A stretch of 64,000 nt of DNA, taken from assembly GCA_032718475.1 (NCBI GenBank), contig JAUCBJ010007014.1, forward strand, positions 101,946 to 165,945, read 5' to 3'. A program made the position numbers and the translations under genes. Shown piece after piece: positions 10,590 to 19,822 of the stretch. The stretch comes from Nemertoderma westbladi. Taxonomy: Eukaryota; Xenacoelomorpha; Nemertodermatida; Nemertodermatidae. The stretch's first letter is position 1. Every line of letters begins with the position of its first letter. The notes under the pieces were generated by a model. That model searched no databases and had not been told where the DNA came from. It saw only the letters and a list, made by a program, of their open reading frames with translations.

Positions 10590-11832
10590 TCATTCCGTTG
10601 ACGGCGTCCGAGAGGCGTCACTCCCCGGAACCGGCGACGACGTTCCCTGAGCCCCGACTGATTCGCGACTGGTGCTTCTCCCTCGGCCTCGTCCTAATCG
10701 TGCTCCTGTGGTCGCTTCCGCCAACTCTTCCTTATGCAATTGCACGCGCGCCTTCTCCGACGCCCCCTGCGCCTTGTGCTGCAAGCGCTGAGCCTCAATA
10801 ATCGAATGATAGTGGTCGTCCTTGACTTGACGCTTGTCTCGGACCTCTCCTCCTGGTTCTCTCCGCGAGCCTTGAGCTCCAGCGGTTGTCGCTGTGGTCG
10901 CCGCGATCCTCTGTTCCTGTATCCTCTCAGCGGTCAATGACCCCACTGGCACATGAGTCAACAAGAATTCGTTGCGGTATTGGATAGCCGCCATCCTCCA
11001 ATCACCTCGCGCGCGTACCACCTTTCTAGTTTCCGAAAACAGACCTTTTGTAATTCGGTCGCAAATGGCAACGAAGTTCCAAGTATACTTGTTGTCCATA
11101 TTTAACTGTCTGAAGTATTCTCGGACTACGATAACTCCAGTGTTTTGTGGAAGGTCTTGAGCGGTCAGGATGAGCTCTTGATACTGTGGCAAAGACTGTA
11201 AATACGGCTCATATGTAACGTGAGATGGGTCTACTGCCCAAAATCCGTATCCCGCCTTAAATGGTAACCAACGCATCTGCGCTTGAATGTGGTAGTCGGC
11301 CACACTCTCCCACTTATCTAACATCTCCCGAAGTAGGTTGGTGCTATGGTTTTGGAAGGAATCATCTCGCAGCTGACATCTCGCGCTACGATGTCCCTTT
11401 ACTCCACAATATCCGCATTGAGAAATGAAGACGGTGCATGTGTGAAACGAATGGTCGGTCTCATTACACCAACGGCAAACCTTATGCGCCGCCTCTACTA
11501 CCGCGTCGCACGATTTTTGATTGTGCCTTGTGCTGCCGCACAACTTACATCTACACGCTTGTGGAAACCAGGCCCTCTCGTATATGAGGTCTCCAATCGG
11601 TTTCGCACTTCCTTCCTTCCCAATGTCCAATATGATGTCATCCTCTCCGGTCAACGGTTGCCGATCCGGAACAAAGTAAACATCCTCGCCCTTGTCCTCT
11701 ATCTCCAATATTTCCTCCCGCGTTCGTTTCGGATATGTCTTCTCCACCGGAAGATCCACTCCGAATACCTCTACTAACGTCTCCGGCCAACCCTCCTTAA
11801 CAGGTCTATCAGCCTCCGAGTGGAAGGGAGTA

Positions 11833-11850
11833 CCAAACCCGCGGGTTTGA
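11833..11850. repeat. BEL1 dispersed palindrome, copy 2 (in ORF3)
   Basis: CCAAACCCGCGGGTTTGA, with GGGAG on the left and TTCCC on the right extending the inverted repeat. It is translated as QTRGFGT in ORF3. Confidence 0.65.
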
Positions 11851-13414
11851 TTCCCGAACCACTTCTCCAAGGCCTCTGGCGTCGGATACTCCATCGACGG
11901 TCGGTCTCCCAAATCTCCGATGTTCTGTCGATATACTCATTCGAATATTGCTAATCCTCTCCTAACCATCGACGTATTCTCTAACGATTGGTTGAAGAAC
12001 GGGGTTAAGAAACGCTTCATCACGTCGGATTGGATTCCCCCTTTCGAGCGAACGTATTGATCTCCTCCGAACACCAATAGATGACGCTTCAAAACTCGCG
12101 CAACGATATCCGTTAATAAACAAGTCACCGTGTTCGACTCAAGCACCAAATAATATTGTAGCGACGCACGGGGTGGCGCGCAAATGTTCCAATACACTAA
12201 CGCTTGCCGCTTGAAGTGGGATTTGAACTCCGCTCCCGGTGGCGTGTTGTATTCACCATACGCCTCCTCGTATTTCTTCTGCGTCTTTAACTTAAAGTCC
12301 CAATTATACAATAAATGTGCTATGAAGCCCATACCAGTCTTGGCAGAGTTGGGATACTCCCTATAAATTCCAATATCCTGTGCCCATAGCAACAATAGCT
12401 TGGTGTCGACGAACGGTCTCGGCAATCTATCTTCCAAGTCAGTCATGGCGTTGAAGTCACTCTCCAAATCGCTCTGAACTCCCGATCCCACCTTGACGTA
12501 ATCTTGGTTGAGAATAGCCTCTCTAACTTTCTTGGGTAGCATCCTGGCGTCGATACGCTCTGCTCCGTGCATACACCTCCTCGCCTGCATACCTCCAAAA
12601 TCTGTTCTCTAGGATCCTTTCCCCTCCGATATTGTGTCGTTATGATGGGCTCCAGTCTCTCTCTATCCGCCCTCACGTGCATAAACACATGAGTCACACC
12701 ATCGGCCGCGCGAATTTGAATGCACTTACTAGTCAAGCATTCTTGATGGGACCCTCCTTCATTGTCGTAGAACATCACTCTCCAATCTTGCAGTGATTCC
12801 TCCATCTTCCTCCACTGACGCTGAATCTCATCTGATGGGGTCCACATGCGCTCGATAGCCTTGTGGTCATCATATCGGGTGTAAGAACCCTTCCTCCTCA
12901 GCCACGTCTGGTCTACCTCCTCGTCGTCTGGGAATGTAGCCACCGCGACCCATACCTTGATGTACTTGTCTAACCATCCAAACAGTTTACTCTCCTTCCC
13001 CGGAGCTCCAATCTTGTCTAGTGTGTCATAATCCGTGATCTGCATCGGGACATCACGCAAGAACTTCGCGCATAAAACTTCCCGTAGACAGTCAACGTTC
13101 CAATGATCCGCCATTCTCACCATCGGCAAGAATCGAATCGCTTCTCGCGACTCCGGATGATCTACCAATATCGCAGGTTTGTTGCCGTCGGAATAATACA
13201 CCGGTCGGGGTTGAGATACGGCCTGTGGAACAAATCCGGTCGCTCTCCTCGTCTCCTCCTGATGTCTATCCGCGGTCTTATTATATTCCGCTACCCGCTT
13301 CTCGAATAACTCCTTCGCTTTCGCCGCTCGCTCCTCCTGCCGCAACGCGTCTATGTCGTCCTGATGCTCAGGCGTGAGGCTTCTCACTCGGTGAGGTGAA
13401 GTAAACGCAGTCCA

Positions 13415-13457
13415 GGGACTCGAGAGCTCCAAACCCGCGGGTTTGGTACCCGAGTCC
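13415..13457. repeat. BEL1 dispersed palindrome, copy 3, with long outer stem
   Basis: CCAAACCCGCGGGTTTGG is the core, flanked by GGACTCG on the left and CGAGTCC on the right, giving a long interrupted inverted repeat. It is translated as TKPAGLE in ORF3. Confidence 0.7.
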
Positions 13458-14030
13458 CGTGCCGCTTCGCGCCGCACCTCTAGGTCCTTATAGGCTCGGT
13501 ATAGCGAAATGGCCACTGCTGTCTCTATCAAACTGGGTGTCGAACAGGGTTTAATCTCCGTATATGGATCTAATGTCGTAACGGTCGGCGTAACAGGTCT
13601 AGGAGGTTGCTTTCCGCTGAAGTCGATACTGATCATCGGGTTGCTCATTGGGTAACCTCCCTCGTTGTATCTAAGGAACTGATGAGCTGGACATCGTGTT
13701 AATATTGGTTCTGGATGTTGCTCGTCTAGTCGGTCGGGAATCGCCACGTCTTGTTTATTCATGCATTCACCACACTTGTAAAACAACTTGTACACTCTGA
13801 AGACCTTCGGCGTCTCTTGGTCCTTGCCTCGAGTCCTCCTGTACAGATGCATTCCGTTGATCTGGTCTCGGACTGCAGGTAGCGGCTCTTCGTGTCGTAA
13901 ATACATATTCATATGGTACAGCCGCGCGATCTCCTCGTCCGGGTCTGCACTGATGTCGCACACGTCTAAAGCGAAGTCGTAGGGATACCGAGTGCGATAC
14001 TCTCTCCGCAAAACTTCCATACGGTCCCCC

Positions 14031-14157
14031 TGTTAAAGTGTAAAACAGTAAGATAGGAAACGTACCGCCGTACCGGTGTTCCTCCTTCTATATCTTTTAT
14101 ATCTTATATCTAGTTTGAATATCCCGCCACCAATATACTACATATATACATTTGACA
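14031..14157 (-). repeat. Copia 3' LTR
   Basis: It is 127 bp and identical to 18772-18898 by eye. On the minus strand it starts TGTCAAATG and ends CTTTAACA. Confidence 0.95.
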
Positions 14158-14174
14158 TTCTCACCTCTTTCTTT
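14158..14174 (-). other. Copia polypurine tract
   Basis: AAAGAAAGAGGTGAGAA on the minus strand lies directly before the 3' LTR, as expected for the plus-strand primer. Confidence 0.8.
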
Positions 14175-14255
14175 AACATAAACGTAATAGGGTAGTAACA
14201 GAAAAGAAACATAAAATAAGGAGTCCAATAAATGTCCAATAATACTAACTAGTCA

Positions 14256-14280
14256 TAGTTTTTTTTTTTTTTTTTTTTTA
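14256..14280 (-). terminator. Poly(A) tract fused to copia stop codon
   Basis: The minus strand reads CAATAAAAAA at the end of gag-pol, so the TAA stop lies inside an AATAAA polyadenylation hexamer followed by more than 20 A residues. It may act as a polyadenylation signal or be a slippage-expanded A run. In copia elements the signal is normally in the LTR. Confidence 0.35.
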
Positions 14281-17200
14281 TTGAGTCTGACTGAGTTTAT
14301 GCGTTTCTAGAGTATTTATCAGTGAGTTTGTTGATGCACCCTTCTTAGTTAGAGAGTTGGCCAACTGATGATAGGTATCAACCCATTGTAGATCACTGAT
14401 CTCACCTTTCTCCAACATTTCGCGGATGAGTCGTATATCTATCCGAAGGCGCTTCTCTGTTAAGCTTCCTTTATCAGTGTATATATTGTCAATAAGTGAT
14501 TGACTATCAGTATATATATATATTGGAATTGTGGTCGATAATATTTCACCAAGAACTGATGCCAGTGAGTAGGCATTATCAATAGCATGAACTGCAGCTA
14601 ATGTTTCAGCTGCTAAACTGCTACGTGCTACCCGCCTGAGTTTCTTTGACTGCCAATCTAACAAAGCTCCATTGTTTGTACAATCCGAAACAAAAATAAG
14701 ATAACCCCCTTGGGAGCTTCCATCATCTAAATTTCCATACGAAGCATCGGTATAACATATGATCTTCAAATCTTGCAGATTCAATCTGGGAAATTTCAAT
14801 ACCATAGCGAATGACTTTACACGTCGAACGATTTTATTTGCATAAAATATGTCATTAATCTTGGGGTCTTTTAATTTACTGCTCAAGTTACAAGTATCAA
14901 AACTAATATCTGGTCGACTTTGTGTAGCAATCCAATTGAGTTGCCCACATAGCGTTTGAAGAGCTTTAAACTCCTTGTTGGTAAGTTGCGAATCCTTATT
15001 TCTGTTACTTGCCAAGTCAATTGGCTGAAGCTTCTCAATATAACGATGCTGATCCAGTAAAATACCATGGCGATTTTGCCTCAACTCCAGACCAACATGT
15101 TTAAGGACTGTATCTTTCTCAATTCCAACAACAAAGACCTTTCTTAATTCATTAATAATTGTACATTCGAATTCAGCTGTTCCTGCCCAAAGTTCATCAT
15201 CAACATGCATAGATAAAATGCCACCAATTACACCATTACTTTCCCAGTAATATAAACAGTCATCATTCATTGATCTTTTCATTCCTATTTGTTCTAAAAC
15301 CTTCTTTACTTTCATGAACCACTTTCTTGGTGCATCTGATAAACCATCAACACATTTCTTTAGACACCAAAGTTGACCTGGTTTCTTAAATTCCTGTGGA
15401 GGTTCTAGGTAAACTTCTCGATCTATTTGCTCACCCTGTAGAAAAGCAGTCTGTATATCCATTGAATGAATGGTCCAATTGGTAGTTGCTGCTACTGATA
15501 GTAACAAGCGGATATTTTCTTTCTTTCCAGTTGGTGAAAATTTGGCAAGTTCTGCTGTCTCTTCCTCGAACCCTCGTGCAACTAATCTCGCTTTTAATCT
15601 GCCGTCATTTTTCATTGTACAAACCCACTTAGTAGATAGCCTATCTTGACCCACATCATCTACAGCCTTATATACATTATGCCGGTCCCACATCTGTACT
15701 TGGTATACCTTGGCTTCAGCATATTTATCACTAACAACATAGTCATTTAAATAAACATCTTCAGTACCATCGCTAACTGGTGTATTATTATCTGTCCATT
15801 CATCAATGTCAGTACCAAAGTCAAAATTATCACAATCATCCTGCCTTTCTTTAGGACCAGTAAATTGTACATTTAAGCAATTTCTGTACTTTCCTGTTGC
15901 TTTTCCAGCTCTGCTAAGCACAATTCCATGACACCAGTTATCTTCACCTTTGAGACGAAATGATATTTTATCATTAATCTTTGGTAGTGTTAATTTTGCA
16001 GTCTCTCTGATGGTATGACTCTGGGTATCATGAATGCCTTCCTTATCAACATTAGCAGCAATCAGACCACTAGAAGAATTACCCTTTTGAACATCAGTAA
16101 TATCATCATCATATTCGTCAATACATATGATGTCATCCTCAACATTATGCAGATTACTGTTGACCTCAGATAAATTATCAGGTACACTAGTGGTTTGATT
16201 TTTTTGATCAAATGCAACATCGCAGGTCTTCAAAAGTCTTAAACTATGAACCTTTACAACCGAACCACCATGTTTTACATAAACTATCTTACCATCGCGG
16301 CCAATAACCATTCCAGGGCCCTTCCATTCAGCTGAATTATCCCGCTTGTAGAATACGCTGTCCCCTTGGATATAAACATCATCCTGTGATCTGATGTTGT
16401 GTCGCATTGCTCTTCTAACTTTCTCAGAAGATTCCGCTTGTATACATATTTCTCTGGCTCCATGAATGGCATTTAAATGCTTAGCTACTATTTGAGATGA
16501 CGTGACCCCCTCTAAAGCAGGTAATTGATCATTCAGGACGCAAGGGAGGTTGGGGTTCTGTCCAAAGACAAGTTGATATGGGCTATATCCATTAACATTA
16601 TGTAAACAATTCTTAGCATTAACACACCAAGCCAATCCAGTTTCCAAATCATACTTGCAATCACTCATAAGTTTCTGTAACATATCCTTTAAAACACCAT
16701 TATGCCTTTCATTCAGACCATTTGACCAAGGACTTTCTGCTGGGGTTGGAATAAGTTTAATATTAAATTGCTCAGCCATTTCTCTAAAGGTAGAATTATC
16801 AAACTCACCACCATTATCAGACATGATTTGCTTTGGAGGGCCATAAATGGCCATCCAACAGCGAATGAATTTGTCAGCAATCACAGATTTTTCCTTCGTT
16901 CTTACCACAGTAGCACCACTCAACCTTGTCATATGATCAATCACATGTAGAATCCACGTTTTATTGCCCCATTGAATCAGATCTCCCGCCACAGTTTCAT
17001 TGAACTCTTTGGCCAATGAAAATCCAACAACAGGCCTAGGTTTTGGCTTCTTATACTTCTTACACACTGAACATGTCTCTGTAACTTTATTCACCTCACA
17101 AGTAATCTCTTTGCTGGATAACCCCGCATCCTTAATTAATCCTAATAGCCTGTCAGCTGAAGGGTGTGCAAATTGCTTATGTAATTTTAGTGCCATCTTT

Positions 17201-18693
17201 TTAACATCATTAACACAATTTTCAGTGAACAAAATGACATTTTCAATACAAGGAAAATTTTCCTTTGGTGTCAGTAATATGCAATAATGACCAGATGTAG
17301 ATTTTCTTAATAATATGTCTTGATCAAGTATGTTAGCAGTATCATTATCTAAATTGATAACACACTTGGCTCTTTTTAGTGATTGTTTACTCAAAAGTAA
17401 CGGTATATGTTTGTTTACCACATCTGTTGCCACCATGCAATATTTTTCACCTATAAACACAGGTATTGTTACCTTTTTCTTAGAAGCAACCTTTTCACCA
17501 TCACCAAACCTAAATTTAGTGTTGCTATATTGCTCTATAACATTATTGCTAGCAAACTCACCTAGAGATTCCAGATAAACGGACAACCATTCTTCTCCAC
17601 ATACTGTTGAAGTACAACCAGTATCCAATATACCATGATTAAATGTTTCTAGAACAAATGTCGATTGTTCTTCTTCCGGTTTAATAAACAGTGTTATATA
17701 TACATCATTATCGATACCGGTACCCCCATCTTGATAGTTATTAGGGGGTTGATAGTCAGAGCAGTCTTTTTGAAAATGGTGTGGAGATTTACAACTTCGA
17801 CACAACATTTGTTGACCATCGGCATACCTGGGATTATTAGATACTCTACCATATGTGATCGACCCACCACGTCTGATACTGGTACCGGTACTACTACCTC
17901 GAGAATCAAAACGTCCACGATTATATGAATTATATGATGGTCGTCCAGCTGATCTACTTCTAAAATTAGGCCTACCTCTAATATACCGACCACGTGATGT
18001 AAAATAAACAGATTGTTCATCATCACAGTCCTCCAAATAACCTTCCTCATATAAATTATGATTATCCTCACAAACGAATGTATCCTCAGTCTCTTGCTTG
18101 ACACGCACCGCAGTTGTACGCCCACTATCAGCACCTGTAAACATCACCTTTGATTCCCCAAAGATACGTTTTAATGCTGTCTTCATTTCTTGGTATTTTA
18201 AATCCTTTACTGCTGTTAGAGCCATTTTTCTCTCTGAATCTGACAAATTCGCCTTATCTAAAAGCTCAAAAGCTAAAACTCCATCCCCGATACTCATGTC
18301 ATATTCTTTGGCTTTGTTATACCGTTTCTCAAACTCATTGATAAAGTCGGAAATAGTCTCTACATCTTTCTTCTTTAAATATTTAAACAACGAATAGGCT
18401 TCGTAAGCACAGTCGATTTTATCCTTCAGATAAACTTCATCGAGTTTTCTAAGTAACGTTTTAACTCCGTCATCTGCATTTAGTTGTTCAATGGGTACCT
18501 CTAAAGCTTTATCCTTAGCTTTCCTTGGTAAACACAGCAATATAGCTGGGGCTTGTCGTCTCTTTTCTATATCAGTAACAAGTTGCCAAATCTTTAACTC
18601 CCGTTGCCACGTAACATAATCCGAACCATCACCTAACAGAGGTGGATTTTTATACGACCGCCCACCGGAAACATTTGTACTACTTTCAGCCAT
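14278..18693 (-). CDS. Copia Gag-Pol polyprotein, intact, 1471 aa
   Basis: One uninterrupted frame has all copia domains in the copia order. They are a Gag (UBN2-like, residues ~20-270), a CCHC knuckle CRSCKSPHHFQKDC (~298) and a protease with LDTGCTST (~357). Next come the HHCC region ending CSVCKKYKKPKPRP and the integrase DDE with GDLIQW, SDNGGEF (~626) and NERHNG (~660). The RT has MDIQTAFLQG and HVDDELWAG at ~1163, and RNase H has YTDASYGN (~1316) and YTDSQSL (~1396). Integrase before RT places it in Ty1/copia. The HVDD active site with LRIDIRLIREM near the end recalls GalEa-like elements, a tentative clade call. The start follows the primer site by ~70 bases. No lesion is visible, so it may encode an active element. 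Confidence 0.95.
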   Translation of the reverse strand: MAESSTNVSGGRSYKNPPLLGDGSDYVTWQRELKIWQLVTDIEKRRQAPAILLCLPRKAKDKALEVPIEQLNADDGVKTLLRKLDEVYLKDKIDCAYEAYSLFKYLKKKDVETISDFINEFEKRYNKAKEYDMSIGDGVLAFELLDKANLSDSERKMALTAVKDLKYQEMKTALKRIFGESKVMFTGADSGRTTAVRVKQETEDTFVCEDNHNLYEEGYLEDCDDEQSVYFTSRGRYIRGRPNFRSRSAGRPSYNSYNRGRFDSRGSSTGTSIRRGGSITYGRVSNNPRYADGQQMLCRSCKSPHHFQKDCSDYQPPNNYQDGGTGIDNDVYITLFIKPEEEQSTFVLETFNHGILDTGCTSTVCGEEWLSVYLESLGEFASNNVIEQYSNTKFRFGDGEKVASKKKVTIPVFIGEKYCMVATDVVNKHIPLLLSKQSLKRAKCVINLDNDTANILDQDILLRKSTSGHYCILLTPKENFPCIENVILFTENCVNDVKKMALKLHKQFAHPSADRLLGLIKDAGLSSKEITCEVNKVTETCSVCKKYKKPKPRPVVGFSLAKEFNETVAGDLIQWGNKTWILHVIDHMTRLSGATVVRTKEKSVIADKFIRCWMAIYGPPKQIMSDNGGEFDNSTFREMAEQFNIKLIPTPAESPWSNGLNERHNGVLKDMLQKLMSDCKYDLETGLAWCVNAKNCLHNVNGYSPYQLVFGQNPNLPCVLNDQLPALEGVTSSQIVAKHLNAIHGAREICIQAESSEKVRRAMRHNIRSQDDVYIQGDSVFYKRDNSAEWKGPGMVIGRDGKIVYVKHGGSVVKVHSLRLLKTCDVAFDQKNQTTSVPDNLSEVNSNLHNVEDDIICIDEYDDDITDVQKGNSSSGLIAANVDKEGIHDTQSHTIRETAKLTLPKINDKISFRLKGEDNWCHGIVLSRAGKATGKYRNCLNVQFTGPKERQDDCDNFDFGTDIDEWTDNNTPVSDGTEDVYLNDYVVSDKYAEAKVYQVQMWDRHNVYKAVDDVGQDRLSTKWVCTMKNDGRLKARLVARGFEEETAELAKFSPTGKKENIRLLLSVAATTNWTIHSMDIQTAFLQGEQIDREVYLEPPQEFKKPGQLWCLKKCVDGLSDAPRKWFMKVKKVLEQIGMKRSMNDDCLYYWESNGVIGGILSMHVDDELWAGTAEFECTIINELRKVFVVGIEKDTVLKHVGLELRQNRHGILLDQHRYIEKLQPIDLASNRNKDSQLTNKEFKALQTLCGQLNWIATQSRPDISFDTCNLSSKLKDPKINDIFYANKIVRRVKSFAMVLKFPRLNLQDLKIICYTDASYGNLDDGSSQGGYLIFVSDCTNNGALLDWQSKKLRRVARSSLAAETLAAVHAIDNAYSLASVLGEILSTTIPIYIYTDSQSLIDNIYTDKGSLTEKRLRIDIRLIREMLEKGEISDLQWVDTYHQLANSLTKKGASTNSLINTLETHKLSQTQ

Positions 18694-18760
18694 TAATATT
18701 ATATTAGTTACGTTGTAGGCCTACTACCTACCTATTGTCTGTTTATTCAGCGTCAACACG

Positions 18761-18771
18761 CTCTGCTACCA
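18761..18771 (-). other. Copia primer binding site (initiator tRNA-Met)
   Basis: TGGTAGCAGAG on the minus strand directly follows the 5' LTR. It is complementary to the 3' end of animal initiator tRNA-Met (CTCTGCTACCA). Confidence 0.85.
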
Positions 18772-18898
18772 TGTTAAAGTGTAAAACAGTAAGATAGGAA
18801 ACGTACCGCCGTACCGGTGTTCCTCCTTCTATATCTTTTATATCTTATATCTAGTTTGAATATCCCGCCACCAATATACTACATATATACATTTGACA
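18772..18898 (-). repeat. Copia 5' LTR
   Basis: It is 127 bp and identical to the 3' copy by eye, implying very recent insertion. Confidence 0.95.
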
Positions 18899-18909
18899 CC
18901 CCAACGCTC

Positions 18910-19122
18910 TCATTTTTCCCTCCGTAATTCCTTATCATAAGTAGGTTTGTATTTCCCATTTAGCTCCATCACGGACCGTCCATGGTAGTAAACGTTAGAA
19001 TCTTTACATCCTGGTCGCGCGAATGGTAACTCCGCCTCCTCTCTGGCAGTAAATCCTCTGCGCGGTTGCGCTCTAATTCCCTTCTCCATTATGCCCCGCG
19101 TATATACATATATATATCCCAA
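18910..19122 (-). pseudogene. BEL1 ORF3 N-terminal piece (ORF3a), right of copia
   Basis: A short ORF, with a likely real start at MEKGIRAQP, lies between integrase and ORF3. A block around RPGCKDSN...NGKYKPTYD resembles the BEL2 segment RQCPGSN...NGTYMDFLT at about 40800-40910, supporting real coding. Its stop overlaps a following ATG in an ATGA arrangement, and that ATG leads across the copia site into the frame of 14020. BEL2 also changes frame here, but by a different phase, so decay is likelier than programmed shifting. Confidence 0.45.
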
Positions 19123-19822
19123 TAAGTGCCATTACGTAACCAATTACACTGTGGGTAAATCAGTTAGATGTTGCCGAAGGACAGACCTCTCGAACCCCCC
19201 CCCCCCCCCCCCCCGCCTTCCAGCAGTTCAGGTTCGACTCTCTAGATCCCATCTCTTCCTAACTAACTATCCTCTAACCTATTCCCATGCATAGCGCAAA
19301 AACTTTGGAGATAAACTGGCCGTGACCAACTCACTTTTTGATGCCCAAACTACTCCCATTACTCGTACTAAACTACAGTAGTTAGAAAGTTCGACTATAC
19401 CAAACCCACAGGTTTGATAATCGAACATCACACTTCACTGCAAACTACTGAGTGGGGTCCATGTACGCCTCTGGTGCTACTAACCTTTAGCACCTTAGTT
19501 GCACTGTTGGCACCAATCTGTGGAAGTTGCTAAACTCAATTTACACTCCTACGTAATATAGCCGTCACCATGGTTTCTAAATGCTATTTTCCAGGCTTCA
19601 CGACTTTTCAAATTACTGTATCTCTATAGACGAATTCTAAAACGCATCTATACACAGCGTCTGAGATTGTCTTGGGTTTTAATTTTCCAAAAATTTTGAA
19701 AATAAAATTTTTGTTTTGATACCCACCAGACAAAACTCAACGCAAATCACCACAACCCCGCTCCTATGCATTTCCTAGTATTTCCATACGAGGAATGCAT
19801 TTGAAGTGAGTTGCGTCCAACA
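19123..19822 (-). other. Spacer between BEL1 pol and ORF3
   Basis: There is no credible gene here. It contains a run of about 20 C residues (around 19194-19214) and one copy of the dispersed palindrome at 19400-19416. Transcripts of ORF3 would need splicing, reinitiation or an internal start across this gap. Confidence 0.5.
19390..19426. repeat. BEL1 dispersed palindrome, copy 4 (non-coding)
   Basis: CCAAACCCACAGGTTTGA is the core, flanked by GTTCGA on the left and TCGAAC on the right, which extends the stem. It lies in the pol-ORF3 spacer. Confidence 0.65.

Larger units (their letters stand above)
10590..14020 (-). pseudogene. BEL1 post-pol ORF3 main part: zinc-knuckle protein, frame-broken
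   Basis: This lies downstream of integrase on the same strand. The first segment (14020-12443) has a CX2C...CX2H motif (KCGECMNKQD ... RCPAHQFLRY) also found in BEL2. The reading frame shifts somewhere in 12443-12590, then continues to a TGA at 11937-11939 and on in the same frame to 10590. The last segment has three CCHC knuckles: CKLCGSTRHNQKSC, CRWCNETDHSFHTC and CGYCGVKGHRSARC (about 11340-11560). It ends in a Gln/Arg- and GRGRGR-rich tail. There is no signal peptide or membrane segment, so it is not a typical env. A nucleic-acid-binding role is inferred from the knuckles. The start is uncertain because copia (14031-18898) splits the 5' end. Confidence 0.65.
14031..18898 (-). mobile_element. 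Complete Ty1/copia retrotransposon nested in BEL1 ORF3
   Basis: Two 127-bp LTRs (14031-14157 and 18772-18898) are identical by eye, start TGTTAAAG and end TTTGACA on the plus strand. Flanks are CCCCC and CCCCA, consistent with a 4-bp duplication or a 5-bp one with a mismatch. A primer site complementary to initiator tRNA-Met and a polypurine tract sit next to the LTRs, and the internal gag-pol frame has no interruption. Joining the flanks at the 4-bp duplication puts the ORF3 start region in one frame across the insertion point. It looks recent and potentially autonomous. Confidence 0.95.

Noticed and set aside
10598-11777. Plus-strand ORFs across BEL1 ORF3 (10598-10801, 10734-10940, 11346-11777)
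   Set aside because: The minus strand carries three well-formed zinc knuckles over the same bases, so these are antisense shadows.
10590-14020. Envelope gene for the post-pol ORF
   Set aside because: There is no signal peptide, transmembrane anchor or cleavage-site-like region, while CCHC knuckles and basic tails point to nucleic-acid binding.
14883-18397. Plus- and minus-strand small ORFs inside copia
   Set aside because: All overlap the intact 1471-codon polyprotein in other frames and lack motifs.
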